In this document: in pieces, positions 22,800-31,447 of the stretch | Numbering within the stretch: the stretch's first letter is position 1 | Layout of the letters: each line of letters begins with the position of its first letter | NCBI GenBank assembly: GCA_007126575.1 | Contig: SLBA01000056.1 | Span: forward strand, 1-33,880 | Reading direction: 5' to 3' | Origin: Gemmatimonadota bacterium | GTDB taxonomy: Bacteria > Gemmatimonadota > Gemmatimonadetes > Longimicrobiales > Gaopeijiaceae | Length of the DNA: 33,880 bases | Notes under the pieces: generated by a model | Told to the model about the DNA's origin: nothing | Databases searched by the model: none | What the model saw: only the letters and a program-made list of their open reading frames with translations | Program-made: the position numbers and the translations under genes

Positions 22800-25700
22800 A
22801 TGCGAGCTCTGAAGCCCTTCCTCGCCGCCATTCTGGCGGGCGTCGCCCTGTCGGGGTGGGCGACCGAGGTTCGGGCTCAGGGGGCACCGGAGCGGGGGGT
22901 TGAGCGGGCGGCGTCCAGCGCGGACACGCTCCCGGGCGTCGATACGCTCCGGCTCGTGGACTCCCTGCTCGCGACGCCCCTCTTCGCCGCTCGCGACACC
23001 CTGCCCGCGCCCAGTCGGATCTCGCCTCTCGAGGATCTGGCGATCCGCCTGAGGGGGCGAGGGGAGTTCGGGGGCGACTGGAGCCGCTTCCGACCCTGCG
23101 ACGCCTCGTTCCAGCTCACCTGCAACCCGGGGCTGATCCCCCAGCTCCAGCCCGACTTCCAGTTCAGCCTCGAGGTCGGGGGCTCGGTGGCGGACCGCTT
23201 CTTCCTCGATGTGGACTACGACCAGACCCGCGAGTTCGGGGGTGCCAACCGATTCCAGGCATACTACGAAGGGCAGGAGGGGGAGACGATCCAGCGGGTT
23301 GAGCTGGGCGACATCACCTTCGCGCTCCCCGACACCCGCTTCCTGACGCGCGGAATCCCGGCCGGCAACTTCGGGCTCCTGGCGAGCGGCGAGGCGGGGG
23401 GCATGACCTTCCAGTCGGTGGTCGCACAGCAGCAGGGGAGTCGACAGCGTCGCGAGTTCCGGCTGGGACGGGGCGACGAGGGAGTGATCCGCGAGGACAC
23501 CCTGGTCGTCGATGACGCCGAGTACGTGCGGGGACAGTTCTTCTTCATCCTCGACCCCCGCGAGTTCAGCGACTATCCGCACCTCGACATCCTGGGGCTG
23601 CGGCCGGGCGACGCGCCCTCGCGGCTCGCTCCGGGGCCGGCCCCGATTCAGCTCTGGCGCATGGAGCGTGAGCCGGTCGTGCGACAGCAGGTCCAGGGCT
23701 ACATCCGGGCCGACGCCGAGCTGGGGGGAGTCAGCGAGCCCCTCGTGCGTGAGTCCGGCTGGTTCCGGCATCTGCGCCCCGGCACGGACTACTACGTGCA
23801 CCCCTCGGGCCTCTGGGTCGCGCTGCGCGTCCCCCTGGGTCCGAACGAGGCGCTCGGGGTCACCTACATCACCATGCAGGGCGACACGATCGGCGACTAC
23901 AACCCCGAGCGGATCCAGAACGAGGGGGGCGTTCCCCGGCTCGGGCTCCTGCGGCCCACCGAGTCGCGGCACCAGCCCGACCGTGCGGGATGGGAGCTCG
24001 AGATGCGGCAGATCTACCGGCTTTCGGGCTCCGACGAGGTCGATCTCGAGACCCTCGACCTGTCGATCTCGCTGGGCGAGGAGAGCGCCGGCCGCACCTT
24101 CGTGAACCGGCCCGGTGCCGAGCGCCTCTCCCTCCTCCGACTCTTCGGGCTCGACGAGTCCGCGCCCTTCGAGGGAGTCGACCGCAGCGCGCTCTTCCAG
24201 CCCGCTTCGCAGACCTTCGGCGAGACCGGGCTGAGCGGGACCTTCCTGGTCTTTCCCACCCTGCGCCCCTTCCTGGAGCCGCCCCCGGTTCCGTCGGAGG
24301 GGCTCTCGGCCGATCAGACCCGCGCGCTTCTCGGGGAGGACGGGAATCGGCGCATCTACCGCTCCGCGGATCCCTTCGAGCGGCGGTCCGGAGGGCTCTA
24401 TCGGCTGAACGTCGAGCTCAGCTCCCAGAGCTCCGGGGTCGCCTCGACCTTCTCGCTCGGGGCCTTCGGGATCCGCGAGGGGAGCGAGCGGCTGTACCTG
24501 GGCGATCGGCTCCTGCGCCCGGGCACCGACTACCTGCTCGACCCCGAGATCGGGGTCGTGACCCTGCTCCAGCCCGAATTCCTCCTGGCCCGCAGCTCCT
24601 CCGACCGGCTCCAGATCAGCTGGGAGCAGCTGAGCCTCTTTCGCCCACGCCCCACCACCCTCGTCGGGGGGAGCGCCGCGGTACCCGTGGCCGAGGCGGG
24701 CGAGCTGACCTTCCTGGGTCTCTACCAGGCCGAGCGCGAGATCCTGAACCGACCCCGCTTCGGGTCCGAACCCGTCGCCGCGGGAATGGTCGGGGTCGGG
24801 ACCCAGCTCGAGTGGGGCCTGCCGGGGGTCGAGACCTTTCTGGCCCGCTACCTGGGCGGCGATCCCGAGGCGTCCGGGGCCGAGGCGAGCCTCCGGGTCG
24901 AGGGGGAGTTCGCCGTGTCGCTTCCCAACCCCAACGTGTCGGGCGCCGCGTACCTCGACGACTTCGACTCCGGCGACGAACGCACCGTCTCGCTCCTTTC
25001 GACCGGATGGCACCTGGGGAGTCGGCCCGCGGACCGGACGGGAGCCACGCAACGCCTCCCCGAGACGCTCGATGTGCCGTCGGCCACCTCGCTCGTCTGG
25101 CAGCACACCTGGGTCGAGACGAGTCCGCTGGGAGACTCGACCGGGGTCTTCGAAGGGCTCTTCCCCCGCTCCGACATCGACCAGGAGATCAATGTCGCCG
25201 GAAGCCAGACGCGGGAGCCCGGACTTCATCTCACCTTCGGAGGGCCTCCCGGAACCAGCTTCGAGGACCCGCGATGGCGCTCGATCACCACCCTGATCTC
25301 GAGTACGGGAGCCGACCTGACGCAGACGGAGTTCCTGGATTTCTACGTGGCCGACGGGGATTCGGCGACGCTGATCCTCGACCTGGGGATGGTGAGCGAG
25401 GACGCGTACTTCATCGACGCCGGGGGACGGACCACGGGGATCCATCCCGAGACGGGGCGCCCGTGGGGGCAGGGGGTGCTCGACCAGGAGGCCGACCCGC
25501 TGCGCGGCGAGATCTGGAACCGGGAGCTGGACCGGATCGGGATGTGGCCCGAGGAGTGCCTGGGGGAGCCCGGGCGGGTCTATCCGAGGGGAGACCCCAC
25601 CGCAAACTGCCTGCGGGGCAACGGGCGGCGCGACACCGAGGACCTGAACGGGAACGGGGTGCTCGACACCGAGGAGCGCTACGCCCGGTACGTGGTGCGT

Positions 25701-28700
25701 CTGGATGGAAGCTCGCCGTATCTCGTTCGGGATCGGGCGCAGACGGGCACGGGCTTTCGCCTGTATCGGATTCCCCTGCGCGGCCCCCAGACCGTCTACC
25801 CTTCGGGAGAGCTCACTCAGGCCGACTGGCGGTCGGTCCAGTTCCTGCGCATGACGGTGACCGGCACCCGCTCGTCGCGCATGACCCTGGCGCGCATGCG
25901 GCTCGTGGGTTCGCGCTGGGTGAAGCGGAGCGTCGATGGGATCCTGCGCGGGGTCGGAGGCGACACCCTGGCGATCGGGGGAAGCTTCGAGGTCACGCCC
26001 GTGGGGGTGCTCACCGAGGGGTCCGCGTACCAGGCGCCTCCCGGGGTGCTCGAGCGGCTCGACGATCCGACTTCGGCGGTGGCCGGACGGGGGGTCGAGT
26101 TCTCGGAGCGCTCGCTCGCCCTGCGCTTCGAGGATCTGGGGGTCGGGGATCGCGTCGAGGTCTATTCGCGCTTTCTCCAGCGGCCGCGGGACTTCCTCTC
26201 CTACGGGCACCTTCGGCTCTGGACCGCGACCCGGCGGGGGGACTGGACGGGGGGGGACCCGCCCGACGTCTTCCTGAAGGTGGGCAGCGATCCCGAGAAT
26301 TTCTATCTGTGGAGGTCTCCCCTGGCGCCCGAACGGGATCCGGGGGGCGTCACCCCCGAGGACTGGGTGCCCGAAGCGATCATCGACTTCGACACCTGGA
26401 TCACGTTGAGGCGGCGGGCCGAGGAGCGGCTCATCCGTGAGGGCGGGCTGGTTCGGGAGGGGCCGATCGTGGAGTGGAATGCCGACTCGACGCACGCGGT
26501 GGTGCTCAGGGACCGGGCACGGGCGCCGAACCTGGCGGCGGTGCGCGAGATCTCGCTCGGGGTGTGGAATCGGACGGGCGCGCCGGTGCGCGGAGAGGCG
26601 TGGGTGAACGAGCTGCGGCTGGGTGGGGGCGTCCGGACGGCGGGGACGGCACGCTACCTGACCATGGAGTTCGACGGGGGGGATCTCCTCCAGGCGCGAA
26701 TCGGCTACGAGGGGACCTCGCCCTGGTTCCAGAACATGGAGACGCGCCCCGACTACCGGGAAGAAAACGCCCTGAACCTGTCGGGGTCGGTCCAGCTCGG
26801 GGGGGCGCTGCCCGAGGAATGGGCGGTCGACCTGCCGCTGACGGTGTCGCATCATCGGTCGGGCTCGGACCCGCTCTTCCTGCAGGGGACCGATCTGGAG
26901 GCCGGGCGGCTTCTGGGGCTGCGCACGGGGGCGGCGCGTGATACCCGGGCGTCGCTCACCCTGCGGACCGACGCCACCACCGGGCTTGCGACCCTCGATC
27001 GGGCGCTGGCGGGCCTCGAGGGCCGGCTTGGCCTGAGCCGATCGTACGGGCGGACGCTGAGCTCCGAGTCGCAGTCGACCGGGGTCGAGACGGGGGTGGC
27101 CTTCCAGCTGCGGCCCCTGCCGCGCAGGACCGACGTGGTGCCCGAGTTCCTTGAGCCGCTGGTGCGGATCCTGTTGCCCCCGGGGCTTGCGCGACGGCTG
27201 AACGATGCCGAATTCCAGTGGAGCCCCGAGGAGCTGAGGGTGGGCAGCACCCTGCGTCGGAGATCCTTCGAGGTCACCCGCTTCGAGCAGATCATCGACC
27301 AGGGGACGCTGGACCCCGGCTCGCGGGCCCGGGCTCCCGAGTCGTGGCTCGACACGCGGGCGCGGGTCGCCTTCCGGCCGGGGGGAACGATGACGGCCTC
27401 GATGGAACTCAACTCCGAGCGGGACCTCCTCGATCCCGAAACGGGGGTGCTCGACCCCCGGGTGCGTCCCCTGGTCGAAGCGGTGCGGCGCGAGATCGCG
27501 GGGATCGGGCTGGGGTGGGAGACCCGGCGGAGCCTGCTGGTGCGGGCGGGAGCGCGGCCCGAGATCCTGCCCGGGGTGGTGACCGATCTGAGCGTGCTGA
27601 ACCGCTACGGGACCGACCGGAACGCCCGCCTGGTGCGGCTCGGGATGATCACCGACGAGGGGGGCATGCCGGGGACCGGGCTCGAGGGATCGGGGATCGA
27701 GGGGATCTCGGTCGCGGCGGGCGCGGTGGGGGACTCCGCCCTCCTGCGCAACGTCCGGGTGGAGAGGGAGCTTCGGGGAGCCGTCACGATGGACCCGGCC
27801 CGGGTCGTGCCCGTCGAGGCGCTCGACGTGGTGATCTCGCGCCTGAGCCCGCTGAACCTGACCCTGCAGAGCGGGCTCGTCTCGGGGTACTTCCGCGAGG
27901 ACGTGGATCCGGGGCTGGGGCTGCAGCTGGGGTTCGGGCGGGCGGGGAGCTTTCGCGAGATCGACGAGGTCCGGGCGTCGACCCTGGTGGATCGTCGCTC
28001 GGTGGGGGCGGGGACCGGGGTGCGGCTCCCGTCGGCCTTTTTCATCAACCTGAACCTGCAGGACACCCGGATCCGGGCCCTCGACCAGCGCTCGGAGCGC
28101 GAGGCCCGGACTCGCAGCTGGCCCGACCTGCGGGTCGGCTCCTCGGATGTGCCGGTCCCGGGGGCGTGGGATGGGGTGCTCGAGCGCGTCTCCTTCACCT
28201 CGGGGCTGCAGAGGGTGCGCGAGAGGGTGGACTTCGGAGAGGGCCTGCAGGAGCGGGAGCGCACCGATGTGCGGATCCCGGCCGAGATCACCCTCCAGTG
28301 GGCCGGCGGGTTGACCGCACGGCTGCGGGGGACGGTGGTCGAGGGGGACGGCCGCGATCCGACAGGTGCGACGGAGCGATCGAACCGCGAGGCGGGTGTC
28401 TCGATCGAGACGCGACTGCGTCCCCGGGGGGGCCTCGAGGCGCGCTTCGATGCCCCCTTCCGACTCTCGATCGTGGGGCAGTATTCGTCGCAGGACGAGT
28501 GCCGGACGCCGTCGGGGCAGGAGGAGTGCGTGCCCTTCCTGGACCAGGTCAACCGGAGCCTCGGGCTCAGCATGGACACCATGGTCTCAGGCTTCGAGGT
28601 GGGGGGGCAGGCGTCGCTGATCGATCGGCGCTCCTTCACCGGCTTCGAGAGCGGGTACACCCAGCTGCAGCTCGGGATCTGGGGGCGGATGGAGTTCAGC

Positions 28701-28754
28701 GCGGGGCCGGTGGGGCGGCTGGACCGGGGGGATCCGGACCCCTTCGGGGGCTGA
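22800..28754 (+). CDS. sprA: SprA-like giant outer-membrane protein (type IX secretion translocon family)
   Basis: 1984 aa with a signal peptide (cleavage after about residue 26, VRA-Q). Two SprA-N-type modules are marked by GTDYYVHPSGLWVAL (from 328) and GTDYLLDPEIGVVTLLQPEFL (from 575). Next are the landmark AAYLDDFDSGDE (716-727) and a Ca-binding-loop-like DLNGNGVLDTEE (948-959) within TEDLNGNGVLDTEERY, which resembles SprA sequences. The rest is strand-rich and ends in a barrel-like segment. In Bacteroidota, SprA (~2400 aa) is the 36-strand outer-membrane channel of the type IX secretion system and gliding machinery. This protein is shorter by about 400 residues. I find six cysteines in three close pairs (100/108, 920/937, 1901/1910). 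Neighbours are LptF/G and ComEA/pilus genes; no porV, gldK-N or T9SS-sorting C-terminus is in the window. Confidence 0.88.
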   Translation: MRALKPFLAAILAGVALSGWATEVRAQGAPERGVERAASSADTLPGVDTLRLVDSLLATPLFAARDTLPAPSRISPLEDLAIRLRGRGEFGGDWSRFRPCDASFQLTCNPGLIPQLQPDFQFSLEVGGSVADRFFLDVDYDQTREFGGANRFQAYYEGQEGETIQRVELGDITFALPDTRFLTRGIPAGNFGLLASGEAGGMTFQSVVAQQQGSRQRREFRLGRGDEGVIREDTLVVDDAEYVRGQFFFILDPREFSDYPHLDILGLRPGDAPSRLAPGPAPIQLWRMEREPVVRQQVQGYIRADAELGGVSEPLVRESGWFRHLRPGTDYYVHPSGLWVALRVPLGPNEALGVTYITMQGDTIGDYNPERIQNEGGVPRLGLLRPTESRHQPDRAGWELEMRQIYRLSGSDEVDLETLDLSISLGEESAGRTFVNRPGAERLSLLRLFGLDESAPFEGVDRSALFQPASQTFGETGLSGTFLVFPTLRPFLEPPPVPSEGLSADQTRALLGEDGNRRIYRSADPFERRSGGLYRLNVELSSQSSGVASTFSLGAFGIREGSERLYLGDRLLRPGTDYLLDPEIGVVTLLQPEFLLARSSSDRLQISWEQLSLFRPRPTTLVGGSAAVPVAEAGELTFLGLYQAEREILNRPRFGSEPVAAGMVGVGTQLEWGLPGVETFLARYLGGDPEASGAEASLRVEGEFAVSLPNPNVSGAAYLDDFDSGDERTVSLLSTGWHLGSRPADRTGATQRLPETLDVPSATSLVWQHTWVETSPLGDSTGVFEGLFPRSDIDQEINVAGSQTREPGLHLTFGGPPGTSFEDPRWRSITTLISSTGADLTQTEFLDFYVADGDSATLILDLGMVSEDAYFIDAGGRTTGIHPETGRPWGQGVLDQEADPLRGEIWNRELDRIGMWPEECLGEPGRVYPRGDPTANCLRGNGRRDTEDLNGNGVLDTEERYARYVVRLDGSSPYLVRDRAQTGTGFRLYRIPLRGPQTVYPSGELTQADWRSVQFLRMTVTGTRSSRMTLARMRLVGSRWVKRSVDGILRGVGGDTLAIGGSFEVTPVGVLTEGSAYQAPPGVLERLDDPTSAVAGRGVEFSERSLALRFEDLGVGDRVEVYSRFLQRPRDFLSYGHLRLWTATRRGDWTGGDPPDVFLKVGSDPENFYLWRSPLAPERDPGGVTPEDWVPEAIIDFDTWITLRRRAEERLIREGGLVREGPIVEWNADSTHAVVLRDRARAPNLAAVREISLGVWNRTGAPVRGEAWVNELRLGGGVRTAGTARYLTMEFDGGDLLQARIGYEGTSPWFQNMETRPDYREENALNLSGSVQLGGALPEEWAVDLPLTVSHHRSGSDPLFLQGTDLEAGRLLGLRTGAARDTRASLTLRTDATTGLATLDRALAGLEGRLGLSRSYGRTLSSESQSTGVETGVAFQLRPLPRRTDVVPEFLEPLVRILLPPGLARRLNDAEFQWSPEELRVGSTLRRRSFEVTRFEQIIDQGTLDPGSRARAPESWLDTRARVAFRPGGTMTASMELNSERDLLDPETGVLDPRVRPLVEAVRREIAGIGLGWETRRSLLVRAGARPEILPGVVTDLSVLNRYGTDRNARLVRLGMITDEGGMPGTGLEGSGIEGISVAAGAVGDSALLRNVRVERELRGAVTMDPARVVPVEALDVVISRLSPLNLTLQSGLVSGYFREDVDPGLGLQLGFGRAGSFREIDEVRASTLVDRRSVGAGTGVRLPSAFFINLNLQDTRIRALDQRSEREARTRSWPDLRVGSSDVPVPGAWDGVLERVSFTSGLQRVRERVDFGEGLQERERTDVRIPAEITLQWAGGLTARLRGTVVEGDGRDPTGATERSNREAGVSIETRLRPRGGLEARFDAPFRLSIVGQYSSQDECRTPSGQEECVPFLDQVNRSLGLSMDTMVSGFEVGGQASLIDRRSFTGFESGYTQLQLGIWGRMEFSAGPVGRLDRGDPDPFGG

Positions 28755-28882
28755 GCGGGGAGGCCTGGCTCGGGCTAGCCAAGGCGTGGCGCTTCGGGTC
28801 GCGGCCTCCGCATGAGGCCTGCCCAACGCGGCGCCCCAGGCTGCCATGGCCCCGCCCCCGCGTGGCGCCCTTCTTTACCGGC

Positions 28883-29515
28883 ATGACCGAAGACGAACGT
28901 CGCGCCGCGCTCTGGGCTGCCGCCTTTCTCCTGCTCGCATCGCTCGTGCGGCTGGGCTGGGAGATGCGGCCTGTCGATCCTCTCCTCACCGCCGACACCA
29001 CCGCGTATGCCGAGCTGATCGAGGAGACCCGCGCGGCGGTCGAGGATCAGGAGCGGCGTCAGGTTCCCCTGGCGCCAGGGGAGCGGATCGATCCCAACCG
29101 CGCCCCCGAGGTGGAGCTGGCCCGGCTCCCCGGGGTGGGGCCGGCGCTCGCGTCGCGGATCGCGGCCGCCCGGCGTGCGGCCCCCTTCCAGCGGAGTGAA
29201 GACCTCCTCGATGTGCCGGGGGTCGGAGCGGGGACGCTGGCTCGGCTGGCCGAATATCTCGATCTCGACGATCCGCCTCCGCCCTCGGCCGGCACGGGGG
29301 TCGGAGGGGGCGAGGCGGACCGGGTGGCCGTGAATCGGGTGGGGGCCGCGGAGCTGCAGGCACTGCCCGGGATCGGGCCCGCCCTGGCGGAGCGGATCGT
29401 GGCGGACCGCGCCCTTCACGGCGCATTCGATGTGCCCGAAGATCTGCTCCGGGTGCCGGGGATCGGCCCATCGACGCTCGAGGCGATTCTGCCCCTGGTG
29501 AGCTTCGCCCGCTGA
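28883..29515 (+). CDS. comEA: ComEA-like membrane-anchored protein with two helix-hairpin-helix domains
   Basis: 210 aa from ATG 28883 (GTG 28862 possible; no clear ribosome-binding site). A signal-anchor (residues 9-25, ALWAAAFLLLASLVRLG) leads to a periplasmic part with two copies of the ComEA helix-hairpin-helix unit. Copy 1 is at about 69-126 (IDPNRAPEVELARLPGVGPALASRI, VPGVGAGTL). Copy 2 is at about 148-207 (VNRVGAAELQALPGIGPALAERI, VPGIGPSTL). They are separated by a Pro/Gly linker. ComEA binds double-stranded DNA in the periplasm and pulls it in during transformation. Most ComEA proteins have a single unit, so the duplication is notable. Its place just before pilB-pilT-pilC, the motors of uptake pili, fits a competence role. 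Confidence 0.85.
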   Translation: MTEDERRAALWAAAFLLLASLVRLGWEMRPVDPLLTADTTAYAELIEETRAAVEDQERRQVPLAPGERIDPNRAPEVELARLPGVGPALASRIAAARRAAPFQRSEDLLDVPGVGAGTLARLAEYLDLDDPPPPSAGTGVGGGEADRVAVNRVGAAELQALPGIGPALAERIVADRALHGAFDVPEDLLRVPGIGPSTLEAILPLVSFAR

Positions 29516-29557
29516 GCTCGGGGCCCGGCCGTGGTGAGCCTGCCTTGCAAAGCTTGC

Positions 29558-29587
29558 TTGACCCCGCACGAGGCCGGGGCCTACTTT
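29558..29587 (+). promoter_or_regulatory. Possible sigma-70-type promoter of pilB-pilT-pilC
   Basis: TTGACC (29558-29563) and TACTTT (29582-29587) are separated by 18 bp in an AT-richer pocket about 100 bp upstream of pilB. The -35 match is good and the -10 is partial. It would start the pil operon independently of comEA. Confidence 0.35.
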
Positions 29588-29689
29588 CACGGTAGACTGC
29601 GTGGACGCCCACACCCCGCATTTTCAAGTGCGCGCCCGTGGATGCCCGTAGCCCTTCGCCACCTCCGAATCAGGACTCAACGCTTCCCC

Positions 29690-31408
29690 ATGAGCACACG
29701 GCTCGCCCAGGACCGCCTCGGAGACCTGTTGCTTCGCGAGGGTCTCATCTCCCAGGAGCAGCTGCAGAAGGCCCTTTCCGAGGCCCGGACGGGGGGGACC
29801 CGTCTGGGTTCGGCACTCGTGAAGCTCGGCTTCCTCGGAGAGGAGGAGCTCACGCGGATGCTCGCCCGATACTACCGGGTGCCTGCAGTGGACCTCAACC
29901 GGGTCGAGGTGGACCCGAAGATCATTCGCCTGGTCCCGGGTGAGGTCGCGCTCAAGCACCTGGTGCTCCCCCTTCGCCGCGTCGGACGCACGCTCACGGT
30001 GGCGATGGTCAACCCGACCGACCTGGGGGCGATCGACGACCTGAAGTTCGTGACCCGCTTCGAGATCGACCCGGTGGTGGTCGGCGAGGTCACCCTTCGC
30101 CAGCACCTCGAGCAGTACTACGACGGCACCGAAGACCGGATGACCGAGATCCTCTCGGATCTGTTCGACGAAGCCGACGTCGAGGTGGTCGAGGATGACG
30201 AGGAGGAGGTCTCGGTCGCGGCGCTCCGTGAGCAGGTCGACGCGGCGCCGGTCGTCCGCTTCATCAACGGGCTGTTGACCGACGCCGTCAACAAGGGGGT
30301 CTCCGACATCCACATCGAGCCCTTCGAAAAGGAGATCCGGGTGCGCTACCGGATCGACGGGGCGCTGCAGGAGGTCATGAAACCACCGTACAAGATGAAG
30401 GCCGCATTGACCTCCCGGATCAAGATTCTGGCCGACCTGAACATCGCCGAGCGCCGGGTCCCCCAGGACGGACGGATCAAGCTGCGGATGCGCAAGAAGG
30501 TCGTGGACTTCCGCGTGTCGACGCTGCCCGTGATCTTCGGCGAAAAGATCGTGCTGCGGATCCTGGACAAGGGGAACCTCACCTTCGATCTCCTGAAGTT
30601 CGGCTTCGAGCCCAAGGCCGAAAAGGACTTCATGGAGGCGATCGCCCAGCCCTACGGAATGGTTCTGGTGACCGGGCCGACGGGGTCCGGCAAGACGACG
30701 ACGCTCTACTCGGCCCTTTCGAAGATCAACACCGAAGAGGTCAACATCATGACGGCCGAGGATCCGGTGGAGTACAACCTGCACGGGATCAACCAGGTCC
30801 TGGTGCGCACCGAGATCGGCATGTCGTTCGCGAACGCCCTGCGCGCCTTCCTGCGGCAGGACCCGAACATCATCATGGTCGGTGAGATCCGGGACCTCGA
30901 GACGGGCGGGATCTCGATCAAGGCGGCGCTGACGGGCCACCTGGTCCTTTCTACGCTGCATACCAATGATGCCCCCTCGACGGTGACGCGTCTGATCGAC
31001 ATGGGGCTGGAGCCCTTCAACGTGGCCTCGGCGCTGACCCTCGTCACCGCACAGCGGCTGGTCCGACGAATCTGCACCGACTGCAAGGCCGAGACGACGT
31101 ATCCCGAGGCGTACCTCGAGGCGGCCCGGATCCCCCGGGACTTCGCGAAGGGGACGACCTTCTACAAGGGGAAGGGCTGCGATCGCTGCAGCGGCTCGGG
31201 TTATCGTGGCCGTCAGGGCCTCTATGAAGTGATGGCGATCGGCTCCCGGCTGCGGAAGCTGATCATGGCCGAGGCGGGGACCGATGCCCTGCGTGAGACC
31301 GCGATCGAAGAGGGCATGCTGACATTGAGGATGGATGGCCTCAAGAAGGTCTCGGCGGGAATCACGACGCTCGAAGAGGTCATCAAGGAGACGGCCGAGG
31401 TCCAATGA
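29690..31408 (+). CDS. pilB: Type IV pilus assembly ATPase PilB
   Basis: 572 aa from ATG 29690; in-frame ATG 29642 would add a basic leader not typical of the family. The N-terminal MshEN/T2SSE-N domain (LGDLLLREGLISQEQLQKAL onward) binds nucleotides such as c-di-GMP in many PilB proteins. The motor domain has Walker A GPTGSGKTT starting at 329, the Asp box region, Walker B IIMVGEIRD (394-402) and the His box TGHLVLSTLHTND. The zinc tetracysteine is present (Cys462, Cys465, Cys497, Cys500). It drives pilin polymerisation at the inner-membrane platform PilC. It is the first gene of a pilB-pilT-pilC run with gaps of 39 and 46 bp. Confidence 0.96.
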   Translation: MSTRLAQDRLGDLLLREGLISQEQLQKALSEARTGGTRLGSALVKLGFLGEEELTRMLARYYRVPAVDLNRVEVDPKIIRLVPGEVALKHLVLPLRRVGRTLTVAMVNPTDLGAIDDLKFVTRFEIDPVVVGEVTLRQHLEQYYDGTEDRMTEILSDLFDEADVEVVEDDEEEVSVAALREQVDAAPVVRFINGLLTDAVNKGVSDIHIEPFEKEIRVRYRIDGALQEVMKPPYKMKAALTSRIKILADLNIAERRVPQDGRIKLRMRKKVVDFRVSTLPVIFGEKIVLRILDKGNLTFDLLKFGFEPKAEKDFMEAIAQPYGMVLVTGPTGSGKTTTLYSALSKINTEEVNIMTAEDPVEYNLHGINQVLVRTEIGMSFANALRAFLRQDPNIIMVGEIRDLETGGISIKAALTGHLVLSTLHTNDAPSTVTRLIDMGLEPFNVASALTLVTAQRLVRRICTDCKAETTYPEAYLEAARIPRDFAKGTTFYKGKGCDRCSGSGYRGRQGLYEVMAIGSRLRKLIMAEAGTDALRETAIEEGMLTLRMDGLKKVSAGITTLEEVIKETAEVQ

Positions 31409-31447
31409 CCCGCCGCGCACTGTCAAACCTGAGACACCGGAAACCCC

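Noticed and set aside
22728-26855. 1375-codon open frame on the minus strand opposite sprA
   Set aside because: The translation is Pro/Arg/Gly/Leu-rich low-complexity sequence with no domain pattern, and it lies opposite a recognisable SprA gene. GC-rich codon bias keeps the antisense frame free of stops.
27218-28882. Possible 5' extension of the comEA-like gene inside sprA
   Set aside because: The extension is Gly/Arg-rich and overlaps sprA in another frame. The ComEA protein starts sensibly at its signal-anchor, ATG 28883.
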